Assembly: GCF_001701025.1 (NCBI RefSeq)
Contig: NZ_CP016793.1
Coordinates: forward strand, 4,092,001 to 4,156,000
Direction: 5' to 3'
DNA length: 64,000 nt
DNA from: Lentzea guizhouensis
GTDB taxonomy: Bacteria; Actinomycetota; Actinomycetes; Mycobacteriales; Pseudonocardiaceae
Under the pieces are notes generated by a model, which did no database searches, had not been told where the DNA came from, and saw only the letters and a list, made by a program, of their open reading frames with translations. Within the stretch, counting starts at the first letter, position 1, and every line of letters begins with the position of its first letter. This document shows, one piece after another, positions 44,104 through 55,852 of the stretch. Made by a program: the position numbers and the translations under genes.

Positions 44104-44643
44104 TTACGGCAGCTTCGGTGCGATGAGCTCAGCGGCTTTGGTCGCGCGTTCACACGCGGCCGCAGTGTCGGTCGACGACGCCAGCATGTTCGCCAGCACG
44201 GCCACAGACGATGTATCGCTTGCCGAGATCAGGACGGCGCAACTGGACTTCGATCCGTCCTGAGCCTCGACCTTGGTGGCGGAGAACTTGCCGACCTTGA
44301 CCTCGGAGACCTTGTCACCCTGAGCGTTCAGGTCCTTGACGCCCTGGCTGGCGCGGATGCCGACTTGCAGGCCTCCGTTGCCAGGGATCGTCCAGTCGCA
44401 GATGGCAGCGGGGCCGATTTTGTCCTCTTCGCCCGGCAACTTGGCGTCGAATGTCGTCGCCTCAGCATCGGTGAGGAGATCGCAGGGCTTGAGAGCGTTC
44501 AGGCCCTGCGACGAGTTGTTGTCGGACGTCGGCGTGCTGCTGCCGCCTGTCGTCGGAGTCGGAGTCGGGTCTCCCGCAACGCCGGAGCAGCCGGCGGTGA
44601 GCGCAGAAAGACCGACCAGGGTGGCGATCAGGATGCGATTCAT
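44104..44643 (-). CDS. DUF3558-like lipoprotein
   Basis: A 179-residue exported lipoprotein. The signal peptide MNRILIATLVGLSALTAGCSG carries the lipobox LTAGC. A Thr/Ser/Pro linker leads to the DUF3558 domain with LKPCDLLTDAEATTF, AICDWTIPG and SSCAVLISAS, whose four Cys probably form two disulfides. ATG 44643 overlaps the stop of the upstream gene (ATGA). DUF3558 lipoproteins recur in ESX-associated operons of this order; the function is not known. Confidence 0.83.
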   Translation of the reverse strand: MNRILIATLVGLSALTAGCSGVAGDPTPTPTTGGSSTPTSDNNSSQGLNALKPCDLLTDAEATTFDAKLPGEEDKIGPAAICDWTIPGNGGLQVGIRASQGVKDLNAQGDKVSEVKVGKFSATKVEAQDGSKSSCAVLISASDTSSVAVLANMLASSTDTAAACERATKAAELIAPKLP

Positions 44644-45095
44644 GACTTCCCGTTGATCTTCTTGAACGAGTCGGAGCCTGCCTCGTCGACATTCTTGTAC
44701 GATGCGCGGCTCTTCTCGATCTGCGTCTTCAGCGACTCGATGGCGCGGTCGATGTCGTCGATCTGTTTGATCGCGGCTTGGCCGAACGTCGTGTTGGCCT
44801 TGGCGATCTCCATCGCGTATCCGCCGCCGATCTTCATGTTCAAGCTCAGCTGGTCCCGCTTGCGCCGGATCTTGGCGAGCTCGTCCCGCATCTCGTTGAG
44901 CTTTTTGATCATGGCGTCGACCAGGTTGGGGTCGACGGACAGCTGCTGGGTCTCGACGGCTACCTCGACTGCCTTGCTGGCAGCGAGCACCGCGGCGAGA
45001 CCTCCCCCTAGAACAGCGCCCCACGAGGCGTTGGCCACGGCTTGCTGAGCAATGCTCGTGCCGACTACGCCGCTGGTGCTGATTGGTTCTGACAC
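44640..45095 (-). CDS. Coiled-coil protein, first gene of the ESX accessory operon
   Basis: A 151-residue protein. A Gly/Ala-rich stretch (NASWGAVLGGGLAAVLAAS) near residues 23-41 could be a weak membrane segment. It is followed by a long charged helix (DPNLVDAMIKKLNEMRDELA and KIRRKRDQLSLNM) and a second helix (QIDDIDRAIESLKTQIEKSR). The size and helical hairpin recall WXG-like helpers, but there is no WxG turn. It leads the operon that continues with the lipoprotein, PPE-like and EspG-like genes. Confidence 0.6.
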   Translation of the reverse strand: MSEPISTSGVVGTSIAQQAVANASWGAVLGGGLAAVLAASKAVEVAVETQQLSVDPNLVDAMIKKLNEMRDELAKIRRKRDQLSLNMKIGGGYAMEIAKANTTFGQAAIKQIDDIDRAIESLKTQIEKSRASYKNVDEAGSDSFKKINGKS

Positions 45096-45373
45096 AGGAG
45101 CTCGACCCTCCCCGATTGCGCTCTGTGGTCGGTCAATGACGATACAACGGTGCGCCCATTCGGAGGATGAGTTGAACTACTTACACCCGTTTGGGGCAAA
45201 ACCGTGCCTGGTCAGCAAGGGTTTGGTCGCCTCAAGTGAGAACCGGCGCGCAGGTTGAGGCCGGGTGGTGCGGGGCGGGGTTGGGGATACGCAGGGCGAG
45301 CGTCGGGCGGTGGAGGTGGGGATGCGGCGGGGTAGCGGTCACCTGGTCGGGAACGCTGGCTAGGCTCAGCGAG
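45096..45373. other. Divergent gap, ESX operon and tsaC promoters
   Basis: No gene is supported. It must hold the promoter of the minus-strand ESX operon. For tsaC, TAGGCT (45361-45366) lies seven bases before the GTG, a likely leaderless -10. Confidence 0.4.
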
Positions 45374-46024
45374 GTGAGCACGGTCTACGACTGCAGCGAG
45401 CCCAGCAACCGCGCGGCGGGACTTGCCGCTGCTGCCGGTGCGGTGCGGAGCGGGCGCCTCGTCGTCCTGCCCACCGACACCGTTTACGGGATCGGGTGTG
45501 ACGCGTTCGACGCGGAAGCGGTTCGGAGTTTGCTCCGGGCCAAGGGGCGCGGGCCGGACATGCCGGTGCCGGTGTTGGTCGGGTCCTGGACCACGATCGA
45601 CGGGCTGGTGCTGAGCGTGCCTCGGCAGGCGCGGGCGCTCATCGAGGCGTTTTGGCCCGGTGGGTTGAGCATTGTGTTGCCGCACGCGCCGAGTTTGGCG
45701 TGGGATCTGGGGCAGACGCGCGGGACGGTGATGTTGCGGATGCCGTTGCACCCCGTGGCCTTGGAGCTGTTGAGGGACGTCGGGCCGATGGCCGTGTCCA
45801 GTGCCAACAAGACGGGGCACGCGCCGGCTGCCAGTGCGCAGGAGGCGTTGGAGCAGCTCGGGGACGAGGTGCCGGTGTACCTGGACGGCGGGTTGAGCGG
45901 AGAGAACATCGCCTCCACGATCGTCGACCTGACCGGGGCGGACGCGCTCATCCTGCGGGAAGGGGCGGTCAGCAGGGCGGACGTCAACGAGGTGCTCGGC
46001 ATCGAGGTCGAAGTCGCCGGGTAG
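45374..46024 (+). CDS. tsaC: L-threonylcarbamoyladenylate synthase
   Basis: A 216-residue YrdC/Sua5-family enzyme that makes threonylcarbamoyl-AMP from threonine, bicarbonate and ATP for the t6A37 tRNA modification. Key motifs are VVLPTDTVYGIGCDAF, the basic RAKGRGPDMPVPVLV (K-R-x3 binding loop), PGGLSIVLP, GTVMLRMPLHPVALELL and MAVSSANKTGHAPA. Only the YrdC domain is present, so it is the short TsaC form. GTG 45374 follows the TAGGCT -10. It holds the same place as Rv1301 in mycobacteria. Confidence 0.93.
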   Translation: MSTVYDCSEPSNRAAGLAAAAGAVRSGRLVVLPTDTVYGIGCDAFDAEAVRSLLRAKGRGPDMPVPVLVGSWTTIDGLVLSVPRQARALIEAFWPGGLSIVLPHAPSLAWDLGQTRGTVMLRMPLHPVALELLRDVGPMAVSSANKTGHAPAASAQEALEQLGDEVPVYLDGGLSGENIASTIVDLTGADALILREGAVSRADVNEVLGIEVEVAG

Positions 46025-46107
46025 CGGGCTGCTGCCAGAATTGATCATGGCGCCGCGGGTACCGTGGCGGCCACCTCGAGACAAACCCCGACCTGATTGG
46101 TAGGCCC

Positions 46108-47244
46108 GTGGGGCCCGCATCCTCGTTCGTTCTGCCGGTGCGCGAGTACCTGCTCGTCGCGTTGACGGCTGCCGTCGTGACGTTCTTGCTCGTCGGCCTG
46201 GTGCGCGCGCTTGCGTTCCGGGTCGGTGCGGTGGCTTATCCGCGCAAGCGCGACGTGCACGTGCAGCCGATGCCGCGCATGGGTGGCGTTGCCATATATG
46301 GCGGCGTGCTCGGTGGCATGTTCCTGGCGCACCAGCTGCCGGTGCTGCGGGCGGCGTTCGACTTCTCCAACGACCCGTGGGGTGTCATCGTCGCGGGCGG
46401 CGTCATCGTGCTCGTGGGTGCGATCGACGACCGGTTCGAGCTCGACTCGCTGACGAAGCTCGCCGGTCAGGTCACGGCGGCGGGGATCCTCGTGCTGTTC
46501 GGCCTGCAGTGGATGCTCGCGTGGGTGCCGGGGCTGGGTGCCACGGTGTCGCTGGACCAGAACCAGGGCGCGCTGCTCACGGTGCTGCTCGCGGTCACGA
46601 TGATCAACGCGATGAACTTCGTCGACGGCCTCGACGGGCTCGCCGCGGGCATCGGACTCATCGCAGCCGCCGCCACGTGCGCGTTCTCGATCGGCATCCT
46701 CGTCGAACGCGAAGGTGCGGTGGAGGCCTACCCGCCGGCGCTGATCGCGGCCGTGCTGGCCGGTGCGTGCCTCGGGTTCCTGCCGCACAACTTCAACCCC
46801 GCGCGCATCTTCATGGGCGACTCGGGGTCCATGCTCATCGGTCTCATGCTCGCCGCCGCCACGACCAGCGCGTCGGGCAAGATCAACCCGTCCACGCGCA
46901 GCGCCGCCGACCTGCTCGGTCTGCTCTCGCCGCTGATCGTCGTGGCGGCCGTGCTGTTCGTGCCGGTGCTCGACCTGCTGATGGCCATCATCCGGCGCAC
47001 ACGACGCGGCGAAAGCCCGTTCTCGCCCGACAAGATGCACCTGCACCACCGGTTGCTGGAGATCGGGCACTCACAACGGCGCGCGGTGCTGCTCATCTAT
47101 TTGTGGGCGGGCGTGCTTGCGTTTGGGGCCGTAGCGTTGACGCTGTTCGATCCCGTCATCGTGGCGACCTGCTTCGTCATCGGCTTGGTCGTGACCGCCG
47201 TCGTCTCCGTCATTCCGCGTTTGCGCGAGACCCGCAAGTCCTGA
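46108..47244 (+). CDS. wecA: Undecaprenyl-phosphate GlcNAc-1-phosphate transferase
   Basis: A 378-residue polytopic enzyme with about 11 spans that puts GlcNAc-1-P on decaprenyl/undecaprenyl phosphate, starting arabinogalactan or teichoic-type polymer synthesis. Motifs are AYPRKRDVHVQPMPRMGG, the Mg-binding VGAIDDRFELDS, NAMNFVDGLDGLAAG, ARIFMGDSGSMLIG and the HxHH-type KMHLHHRLLEIGHSQR. GTG start. It lies between tsaC and atpI as rfe does in mycobacteria. Confidence 0.93.
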   Translation: MGPASSFVLPVREYLLVALTAAVVTFLLVGLVRALAFRVGAVAYPRKRDVHVQPMPRMGGVAIYGGVLGGMFLAHQLPVLRAAFDFSNDPWGVIVAGGVIVLVGAIDDRFELDSLTKLAGQVTAAGILVLFGLQWMLAWVPGLGATVSLDQNQGALLTVLLAVTMINAMNFVDGLDGLAAGIGLIAAAATCAFSIGILVEREGAVEAYPPALIAAVLAGACLGFLPHNFNPARIFMGDSGSMLIGLMLAAATTSASGKINPSTRSAADLLGLLSPLIVVAAVLFVPVLDLLMAIIRRTRRGESPFSPDKMHLHHRLLEIGHSQRRAVLLIYLWAGVLAFGAVALTLFDPVIVATCFVIGLVVTAVVSVIPRLRETRKS

Positions 47245-47302
47245 CGGATTCGCCAGGGGGCTGCCTGCAGGGCGGGAAAAGCGGGTTCCTACACTTCGGG
47301 AC

Positions 47303-47749
47303 ATGAGCGACGCGGACAAGGCCGTCACGCACGAGCTGGTGATCCAGCGGCTCGCCGGTGAAATGTTCCGCGCGGCCGTGTGGGCCGCGCTCGGCACGTT
47401 CGCAGCCGGCGTGGTCGTGTCAACTGTGATCTGGGGGACGCAAGGTCTCTACGGATCACTCATCGGCGGTGTCATCGCCATTGCGTCGAGCCTTGCGACG
47501 CTGTTGTTGATGCGCAAGACCGCGGCTCTCGACCCGATGTTCGTGATGGTCGCCGCACTCGGCGGATTCATGGGCAAGCTGCTCGTCCTGCTGGCCGCGG
47601 TGATCCTGCTGCGCGGGCAGGACTGGCTCGAACCCAAGGCACTGGGAATCACCCTGGTGGCGACCGTCCTCGTGACGTCGTGGCTGGAGGCCAGAGCGTC
47701 GAAGCGCAGCCGCAGCCAGATGGTGGTCCCCGCCTCCGAAGGCACCTGA
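47303..47749 (+). CDS. atpI: ATP synthase accessory protein AtpI
   Basis: A 148-residue protein with four hydrophobic spans (AAVWAALGTFAAGVVVST, YGSLIGGVIAIASSLATLLL, VMVAALGGFMGKLLVLLAAV, ALGITLVATVLVTSWLEA), the usual four-span AtpI/UncI form that helps assemble the c ring. Position directly before atpB supports the call. It holds the Rv1303 position. Confidence 0.85.
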   Translation: MSDADKAVTHELVIQRLAGEMFRAAVWAALGTFAAGVVVSTVIWGTQGLYGSLIGGVIAIASSLATLLLMRKTAALDPMFVMVAALGGFMGKLLVLLAAVILLRGQDWLEPKALGITLVATVLVTSWLEARASKRSRSQMVVPASEGT

Positions 47750-47899
47750 GACCTGCTGATATGGTCCGCGCTGACCAGGGACATCCGATCGCAGGGGTGC
47801 CTCTCGTAGTCGCTTGCGAACCGTAAGGTACGTTAAGTCCAGATCGTGACGATTCCCCCGGCGGAGTGAACGCCGGCCGGGAGAACCGGAAGGAACACA
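47750..47899 (+). promoter_or_regulatory. atpI-atpB gap and atpB leader
   Basis: A 150-base gap. CCGGC...GCCGG can fold near 47856-47876, just before the ribosome site GGAAGGA. TTGCGA at 47814-47819 and nearby A/T-rich TAAGGTACGTTAAG could be an internal promoter, but no clean spacing is visible. Confidence 0.3.
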
Positions 47900-48995
<1,096 letters not shown>

Positions 48996-49024
48996 CCTAA
49001 CCCTTCAACGCGTTAGGAGACGTC

Positions 49025-49579
49025 GTGTTCGACACCCTGATCCTGGCTGCGGAGGATCCGAACAAGGTCAACCCTGTCCTCCCGCACACCTCGGAGATCA
49101 TCCTCGGTCTCGTCGCGTTCCTGCTCCTCTTCTTCGTCATCAAGAAGTTCGTGTCGCCGCGCTTCGAAGCGCTGTACGCGGAGCGGACGGCCAAGATCGA
49201 GGGTGGCATCGAGAAGGCCGAGCAGGCACAGGCCGAGGCTCAGAAGACTCTCGAGCAGTACAAGGAGCAGCTGGCCGAGGCTCGTGCCGAGGCCGCGCGC
49301 ATCCGCGACGACGCGCGGGCCGAGGGCCTGCAGATCATCGAGGAGCTGCGGGAGCAGGCTCAGACCGAGTCCGCTCGCATCGTGGCGCAGGGCCAGCACC
49401 AGCTGGACGCGCAGCGCGCCCAGATCGTCGCCGAGCTGCGTGCCGACCTCGGCCGCACCGCCGTCGAGCTGGCGAGCAAGGTCGTGGGTGAGTCCCTCGA
49501 GGACGACGCCCGCCGCCGCGGCACCGTCGACCGCTTCCTCAACGAGCTGGACGCCGTCGCGGCGCCGGCGAGCAAGTAG
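49025..49579 (+). CDS. atpF: ATP synthase F0 subunit b
   Basis: A 184-residue peripheral-stalk subunit with one N-terminal span ([19 protein letters not shown]) and a long charged coiled coil to the C-terminus ([20 protein letters not shown]...). GTG start, TTAGGAGA upstream. Not fused to delta, unlike the mycobacterial atpH. Confidence 0.94.
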   Translation: MFDTLILAAEDPNKVNPVLPHTSEIILGLVAFLLLFFVIKKFVSPRFEALYAERTAKIEGGIEKAEQAQAEAQKTLEQYKEQLAEARAEAARIRDDARAEGLQIIEELREQAQTESARIVAQGQHQLDAQRAQIVAELRADLGRTAVELASKVVGESLEDDARRRGTVDRFLNELDAVAAPASK

Positions 49580-49588
49580 AGGCAGCCG

Positions 49589-50416
49589 ATGACGTTGCAT
49601 GCCGCAAGTCGTGAAGCTCTGGCAGCCGCGGAACTGCGGCTGCTGGAGCTCGCCGACGCGACCACGACGACGGACGAGCTCGCCAAGCTGGGCGAGGAGC
49701 TGTTCGCCGTGCTCGGCCTGCTGATCGAGCAGCGGACGCTGCGCGGCGCGCTCGCCGACGCCTCGTCCGAGGCCGCCGGTCGTGAGCAGCTGCTCCGCGG
49801 CCTGTTCGCGGGCAAGGTGAGCGACGCGACCCTGCAGGTCCTGGTCGCCGTCGTGACCGCGCGCTGGTCCAGCCCGCGCGAGCTCGTGGACGGTGTCGAG
49901 TCGCTCGCCCGCACCACGCTGCTGGTGCGCGCCGAGCGCGACGGTGAGCTGGACTCGACCGAGGACGAGCTGTTCCGGCTCGGCCGGATCGTGGCGAACT
50001 CCAACGAGCTCGAGCTGCTGCTGGCGGACCCGGCCGGGTCGGTCGACGGCAAGGTCGCGCTGGTCGGCTCGCTGATCGAGGGCAAGGTCAGCTCGGTCAC
50101 CGCGACGCTGGTGAGCCAGCTGGTCCGCAACCCGCGCGGTCTGCGCGTGGCGGACGGCCTGGCGGAGCTCGCCGACCTGGCGGCCAAGCGCCGGCAGCGT
50201 TCCGTCGCGCACGTCCGGTCCGCGGTGGAGCTGACCGCGGAGCAGGTCGACCGCTTGACCGCGACGCTGACCACGATCTACTCGCGCCCGATCGCGCTGC
50301 ACGTCGAGGTCGACCCGGCACTGGCCGGCGGACTGTCGATCAAGATCGGCGACGAGATCATCGACGGAAGCATCGCCGGCCGGTTGGCGGCACTGCGCCG
50401 CAATCTCGCCGGCTAG
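49589..50416 (+). CDS. atpH: ATP synthase F1 subunit delta
   Basis: A 275-residue delta subunit (OSCP type) that joins the stalk to F1. It is longer than the 180-residue E. coli form, with the extended N-terminal half seen in Streptomyces. The conserved C-terminal strand region is HVRSAVELTAEQVDRLTATL and VDPALAGGLSIKIGDEIIDGS. ATG start 10 bases after atpF. Confidence 0.93.
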   Translation: MTLHAASREALAAAELRLLELADATTTTDELAKLGEELFAVLGLLIEQRTLRGALADASSEAAGREQLLRGLFAGKVSDATLQVLVAVVTARWSSPRELVDGVESLARTTLLVRAERDGELDSTEDELFRLGRIVANSNELELLLADPAGSVDGKVALVGSLIEGKVSSVTATLVSQLVRNPRGLRVADGLAELADLAAKRRQRSVAHVRSAVELTAEQVDRLTATLTTIYSRPIALHVEVDPALAGGLSIKIGDEIIDGSIAGRLAALRRNLAG

Positions 50417-50461
50417 CCCCCGAGCCCTTTCCCAGAACGAAGAAGTGAGAGCAGGAACGAC

Positions 50462-52108
50462 ATGGCGGAGCTGACGATCTCGTCGGACGAGATCCGCAGT
50501 GCGATCGAGAAGTACGTCTCGAGCTACTCCCCGGAGGTCAGCCGGGAAGAGGTCGGTACCGTCTCCGAGACCTACGACGGCATCGCCATCGTCGAGGGCC
50601 TTCCGGGCACGATGACCAACGAGCTGCTCGAGTTCCCCGGTGGCGTCCTCGGCGTCGCCCTGAACCTCGAGGTCCGCGAGATCGGTGCGGTCATCCTCGG
50701 TGACTTCGACAAGATCGAAGAGGGCCAGGAGGTCCGCCGCACGGGCAAGGTCCTCTCCGTGCCGGTCGGCGACGGCTTCCTCGGTCGCGTCGTCAACCCG
50801 CTGGGCCAGCCCATCGACGGTCTCGGCGACATCGTCGCGGACGACACCCGCGCCCTGGAGCTGCAGGCGGCGTCCGTGCTGCAGCGCCAGCCGGTGTCCG
50901 AGCCGATGCAGACCGGCATCAAGGCCATCGACGCGATGACCCCGATCGGCCGCGGTCAGCGCCAGCTGATCATCGGTGACCGCAAGACCGGCAAGACCGC
51001 GGTCTGCATCGACACGATCATCAACCAGAAGAAGGCCTGGGAGTCGGGCGACCCGAAGCAGCAGGTCCGCTGCGTCTACGTCGCCATCGGCCAGAAGGGC
51101 TCCACCATCGCGGGCGTCAAGACCGCGCTGGAGGAGGCGGGCGCACTCGAGTACACGACGATCGTCGCCGCCCCCGCTTCTGACTCGGCCGGCTTCAAGT
51201 GGCTGGCGCCGTACACCGGCTCCTCCATCGGCCAGCACTGGATGTACCAGGGCAAGCACGTCCTGATCATCTTCGACGACCTGACCAAGCAGGCCGAGGC
51301 GTACCGCGCCATCTCGCTGCTGCTGCGCCGCCCGCCGGGCCGCGAGGCCTACCCCGGCGACGTCTTCTACTTGCACTCGCGTCTCCTCGAGCGTTGCGCG
51401 AAGCTGTCCGACGACCTCGGTGGCGGTTCGATGACGGGTCTCCCGATCATCGAGACCAAGGCGAACGACGTGTCGGCGTACATCCCGACCAACGTCATCT
51501 CGATCACCGACGGTCAGTGCTTCCTCGAGTCCGACCTGTTCAACGCCGGTGTCCGCCCGGCCGTCAACGTGGGTATCTCCGTCTCCCGCGTCGGTGGTGC
51601 CGCGCAGATCAAGGCGATGAAGGACGTCGCGGGCTCGCTGCGCCTCGACCTGTCGCAGTTCCGCGAGCTGGAGGCCTTCTCCGCGTTCGCGTCCGACCTC
51701 GACGCCGCGTCGCGCGCCCAGCTGGACCGCGGTGCCCGTCTGGTCGAGCTGCTCAAGCAGGGCCAGTACTCCCCGGTCCCCGTCGAGGAGCAGGTCGTCG
51801 AGATCTTCGCCGCGACCAAGGGCCACCTCGACGACGTGCCCGTCGCCGACATCCGCCGCTTCGTCGCGGACTTCAAGGACTCGCTGCGCCGCAACCACGC
51901 GGACCTGCTGAGCAGCATCGTCGAGACCAAGAAGTTCCCCGAGGACTCGCAGAAGCGCGTTGCTGCCGCCGTGGCCGACTTCAAGAAGCAGTTCACCGCT
52001 TCCGACGGCACGACGATCGTCAACGAGGCGCCCGAGAAGGCGATGGACGCCGACAAGGTCGCGCAGGAATCGGTGAAGCTCCACAAGCCCGAGCCCACCA
52101 AGAAGTGA
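50462..52108 (+). CDS. atpA: ATP synthase F1 subunit alpha
   Basis: A 548-residue non-catalytic nucleotide-binding subunit. Its Walker A is [14 protein letters not shown], and it shows [14 protein letters not shown], the alpha/beta signature region [19 protein letters not shown] and the Arg finger in that segment. The C-terminal tail of about 40 residues is charged, as in actinobacteria. Confidence 0.96.
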   Translation: MAELTISSDEIRSAIEKYVSSYSPEVSREEVGTVSETYDGIAIVEGLPGTMTNELLEFPGGVLGVALNLEVREIGAVILGDFDKIEEGQEVRRTGKVLSVPVGDGFLGRVVNPLGQPIDGLGDIVADDTRALELQAASVLQRQPVSEPMQTGIKAIDAMTPIGRGQRQLIIGDRKTGKTAVCIDTIINQKKAWESGDPKQQVRCVYVAIGQKGSTIAGVKTALEEAGALEYTTIVAAPASDSAGFKWLAPYTGSSIGQHWMYQGKHVLIIFDDLTKQAEAYRAISLLLRRPPGREAYPGDVFYLHSRLLERCAKLSDDLGGGSMTGLPIIETKANDVSAYIPTNVISITDGQCFLESDLFNAGVRPAVNVGISVSRVGGAAQIKAMKDVAGSLRLDLSQFRELEAFSAFASDLDAASRAQLDRGARLVELLKQGQYSPVPVEEQVVEIFAATKGHLDDVPVADIRRFVADFKDSLRRNHADLLSSIVETKKFPEDSQKRVAAAVADFKKQFTASDGTTIVNEAPEKAMDADKVAQESVKLHKPEPTKK

Positions 52109-52116
52109 TCTGAGCC

Positions 52117-54460
<2,344 letters not shown>

Positions 54461-54493
54461 GCTGGGTTCGACGCGATAGCTGAAGGTTCCTGA

Positions 54494-54528
54494 GGGCCGT
54501 TCCTCCCTGGTGGGAGGGGCGGCCCTTT
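54494..54528 (+). terminator. Strong terminator directly after atpD
   Basis: GGGCCGTTCCTCCC (54494-54507) pairs with GGGAGGGGCGGCCC (54512-54525) through 14 pairs (two G-U) around the loop TGGT, followed by TTT. It closes the atpI-atpD transcription unit. Confidence 0.85.
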
Positions 54529-54565
54529 GGGCTGTCAGGGGATCCGTTGTCGCGGCGGTGGCGCC

Positions 54566-55837
54566 ATGGTGCGTTCGTCTTTCCGGTCAGTGGAAACCGG
54601 GCTCCCGGCTGTCGGTTTGTCGCCGCACGATGCACGGCAACACCAGGCCCTCATCGAGGAGGACGAGCGCGTGAACAAGTGGGTGTTGCCGCTGTGCTGG
54701 ACGGCGGTGTTGCTGGACGGCTTTGACCTCGTCGTGCTCGGCACGGTGATTCCCGTGCTGTTGCAGGAGAAGCTGCTCACCACGGCCTCTGCCAGCGCGG
54801 TGTCCACGGCCGGGTTGGTCGGGATGATGCTGGGCGCGCTCGTCATCGGGACCATCACCGACGTCGTGGGGCGGCGCAAGGTGATGATCTACGCGGTGGC
54901 CGGGTTCTCGGTGTTCACGCTGGCTTGTGCCTTTGCGACCGATGCGACGACGTTCGGGGTGTTGCGGTTCTTGGCCGGGCTGGGGCTGGGCGGGTGTTTG
55001 CCGACGGCGATCGCGTTGGTGAACGAGGCGCGGCCGTTGCGGGGTGGGCGGGCGACCACGCTCATCATGACCGGGTACCACGTCGGTGCGGTCATCACGG
55101 CGTTGCTGGGGATCGTGCTGATTCCGGACTTGGGGTGGCAGGCGCTGTTCGTGGTCGGGGCGTTGCCCGCGGTGGTGCTGGTGCCGTTGATGGTCAGGTA
55201 CCTGCCGGAGACGGTCACGCGGAAGGCTCCTGCGGGGGAGGCGGTCGGGTCGTTGTTCAAGCCCGGGCTGCGCAAGGCGACGGTGGCGTTCTGGGCTGCG
55301 TCGTTCATGGGGTTGTTGTTGGTGTACGGGCTGAACACCTGGTTGCCGCAGATCATGCGGAGTGCCGGGTACGAGCTCGGGACGGCGCTGGCGTTGTTGC
55401 TGACGCTCAACATCGGCGCGGTGGTGGGGCTTTTGATCGCCGGCACGGTTGCGGACCGGGTGGGGGTTCGGCCCGCTGCGATCGGGTGGTTCGGTGGGGC
55501 GGTGGTGTTCTTGGCGCTGCTGAGCATCAAGTTGCCGGGTGTCGGTGTGTACGTGGCCGTGTTCTTGGCCGGGTGCTTCGTGTTCAGCGCGCAGGTGCTC
55601 GTTTACGCCTACGCGGGGCGGGTGTACGAGGAGAACCGGGCCACCGGGATCGGGTGGGCCGCGGGGATCGGGCGGCTCGGGGCGATCAGCGGGCCGTTGG
55701 TCGGTGGGGCCTTGTTGACGGCCGGGCTGGCGTATCCGTGGGGGTTCTACGTGTTCGCGGTGGTGGCGGCGCTCGGGGCGGCCGGGGTGGCTGCGGTGGG
55801 GATGAAGGACAAAGCGGTCGTGCAGCGCGCGGGGTGA
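54566..55837 (+). CDS. MFS transporter, aromatic-acid/H+ symporter (AAHS)-like
   Basis: A 423-residue 12-span transporter. The AAHS-type start ALIEEDERVNKWVLPLCWTA precedes span 1 with the Asp motif LLDGFDLVVLGTVIPVL. The loop 2-3 motif is GTITDVVGRRKVM and its second-half counterpart GTVADRVGVRPAAI. The proton-coupling Asp in DGFD fits aromatic-acid carriers. Codon use is heavy in TTG (Leu) and GGG (Gly), unlike the flanking atp genes. It sits between atpD and atpC, away from any catabolic operon. Confidence 0.83.
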   Translation: MVRSSFRSVETGLPAVGLSPHDARQHQALIEEDERVNKWVLPLCWTAVLLDGFDLVVLGTVIPVLLQEKLLTTASASAVSTAGLVGMMLGALVIGTITDVVGRRKVMIYAVAGFSVFTLACAFATDATTFGVLRFLAGLGLGGCLPTAIALVNEARPLRGGRATTLIMTGYHVGAVITALLGIVLIPDLGWQALFVVGALPAVVLVPLMVRYLPETVTRKAPAGEAVGSLFKPGLRKATVAFWAASFMGLLLVYGLNTWLPQIMRSAGYELGTALALLLTLNIGAVVGLLIAGTVADRVGVRPAAIGWFGGAVVFLALLSIKLPGVGVYVAVFLAGCFVFSAQVLVYAYAGRVYEENRATGIGWAAGIGRLGAISGPLVGGALLTAGLAYPWGFYVFAVVAALGAAGVAAVGMKDKAVVQRAG

Positions 55838-55852
55838 TGGCAGGGTTCGGGC

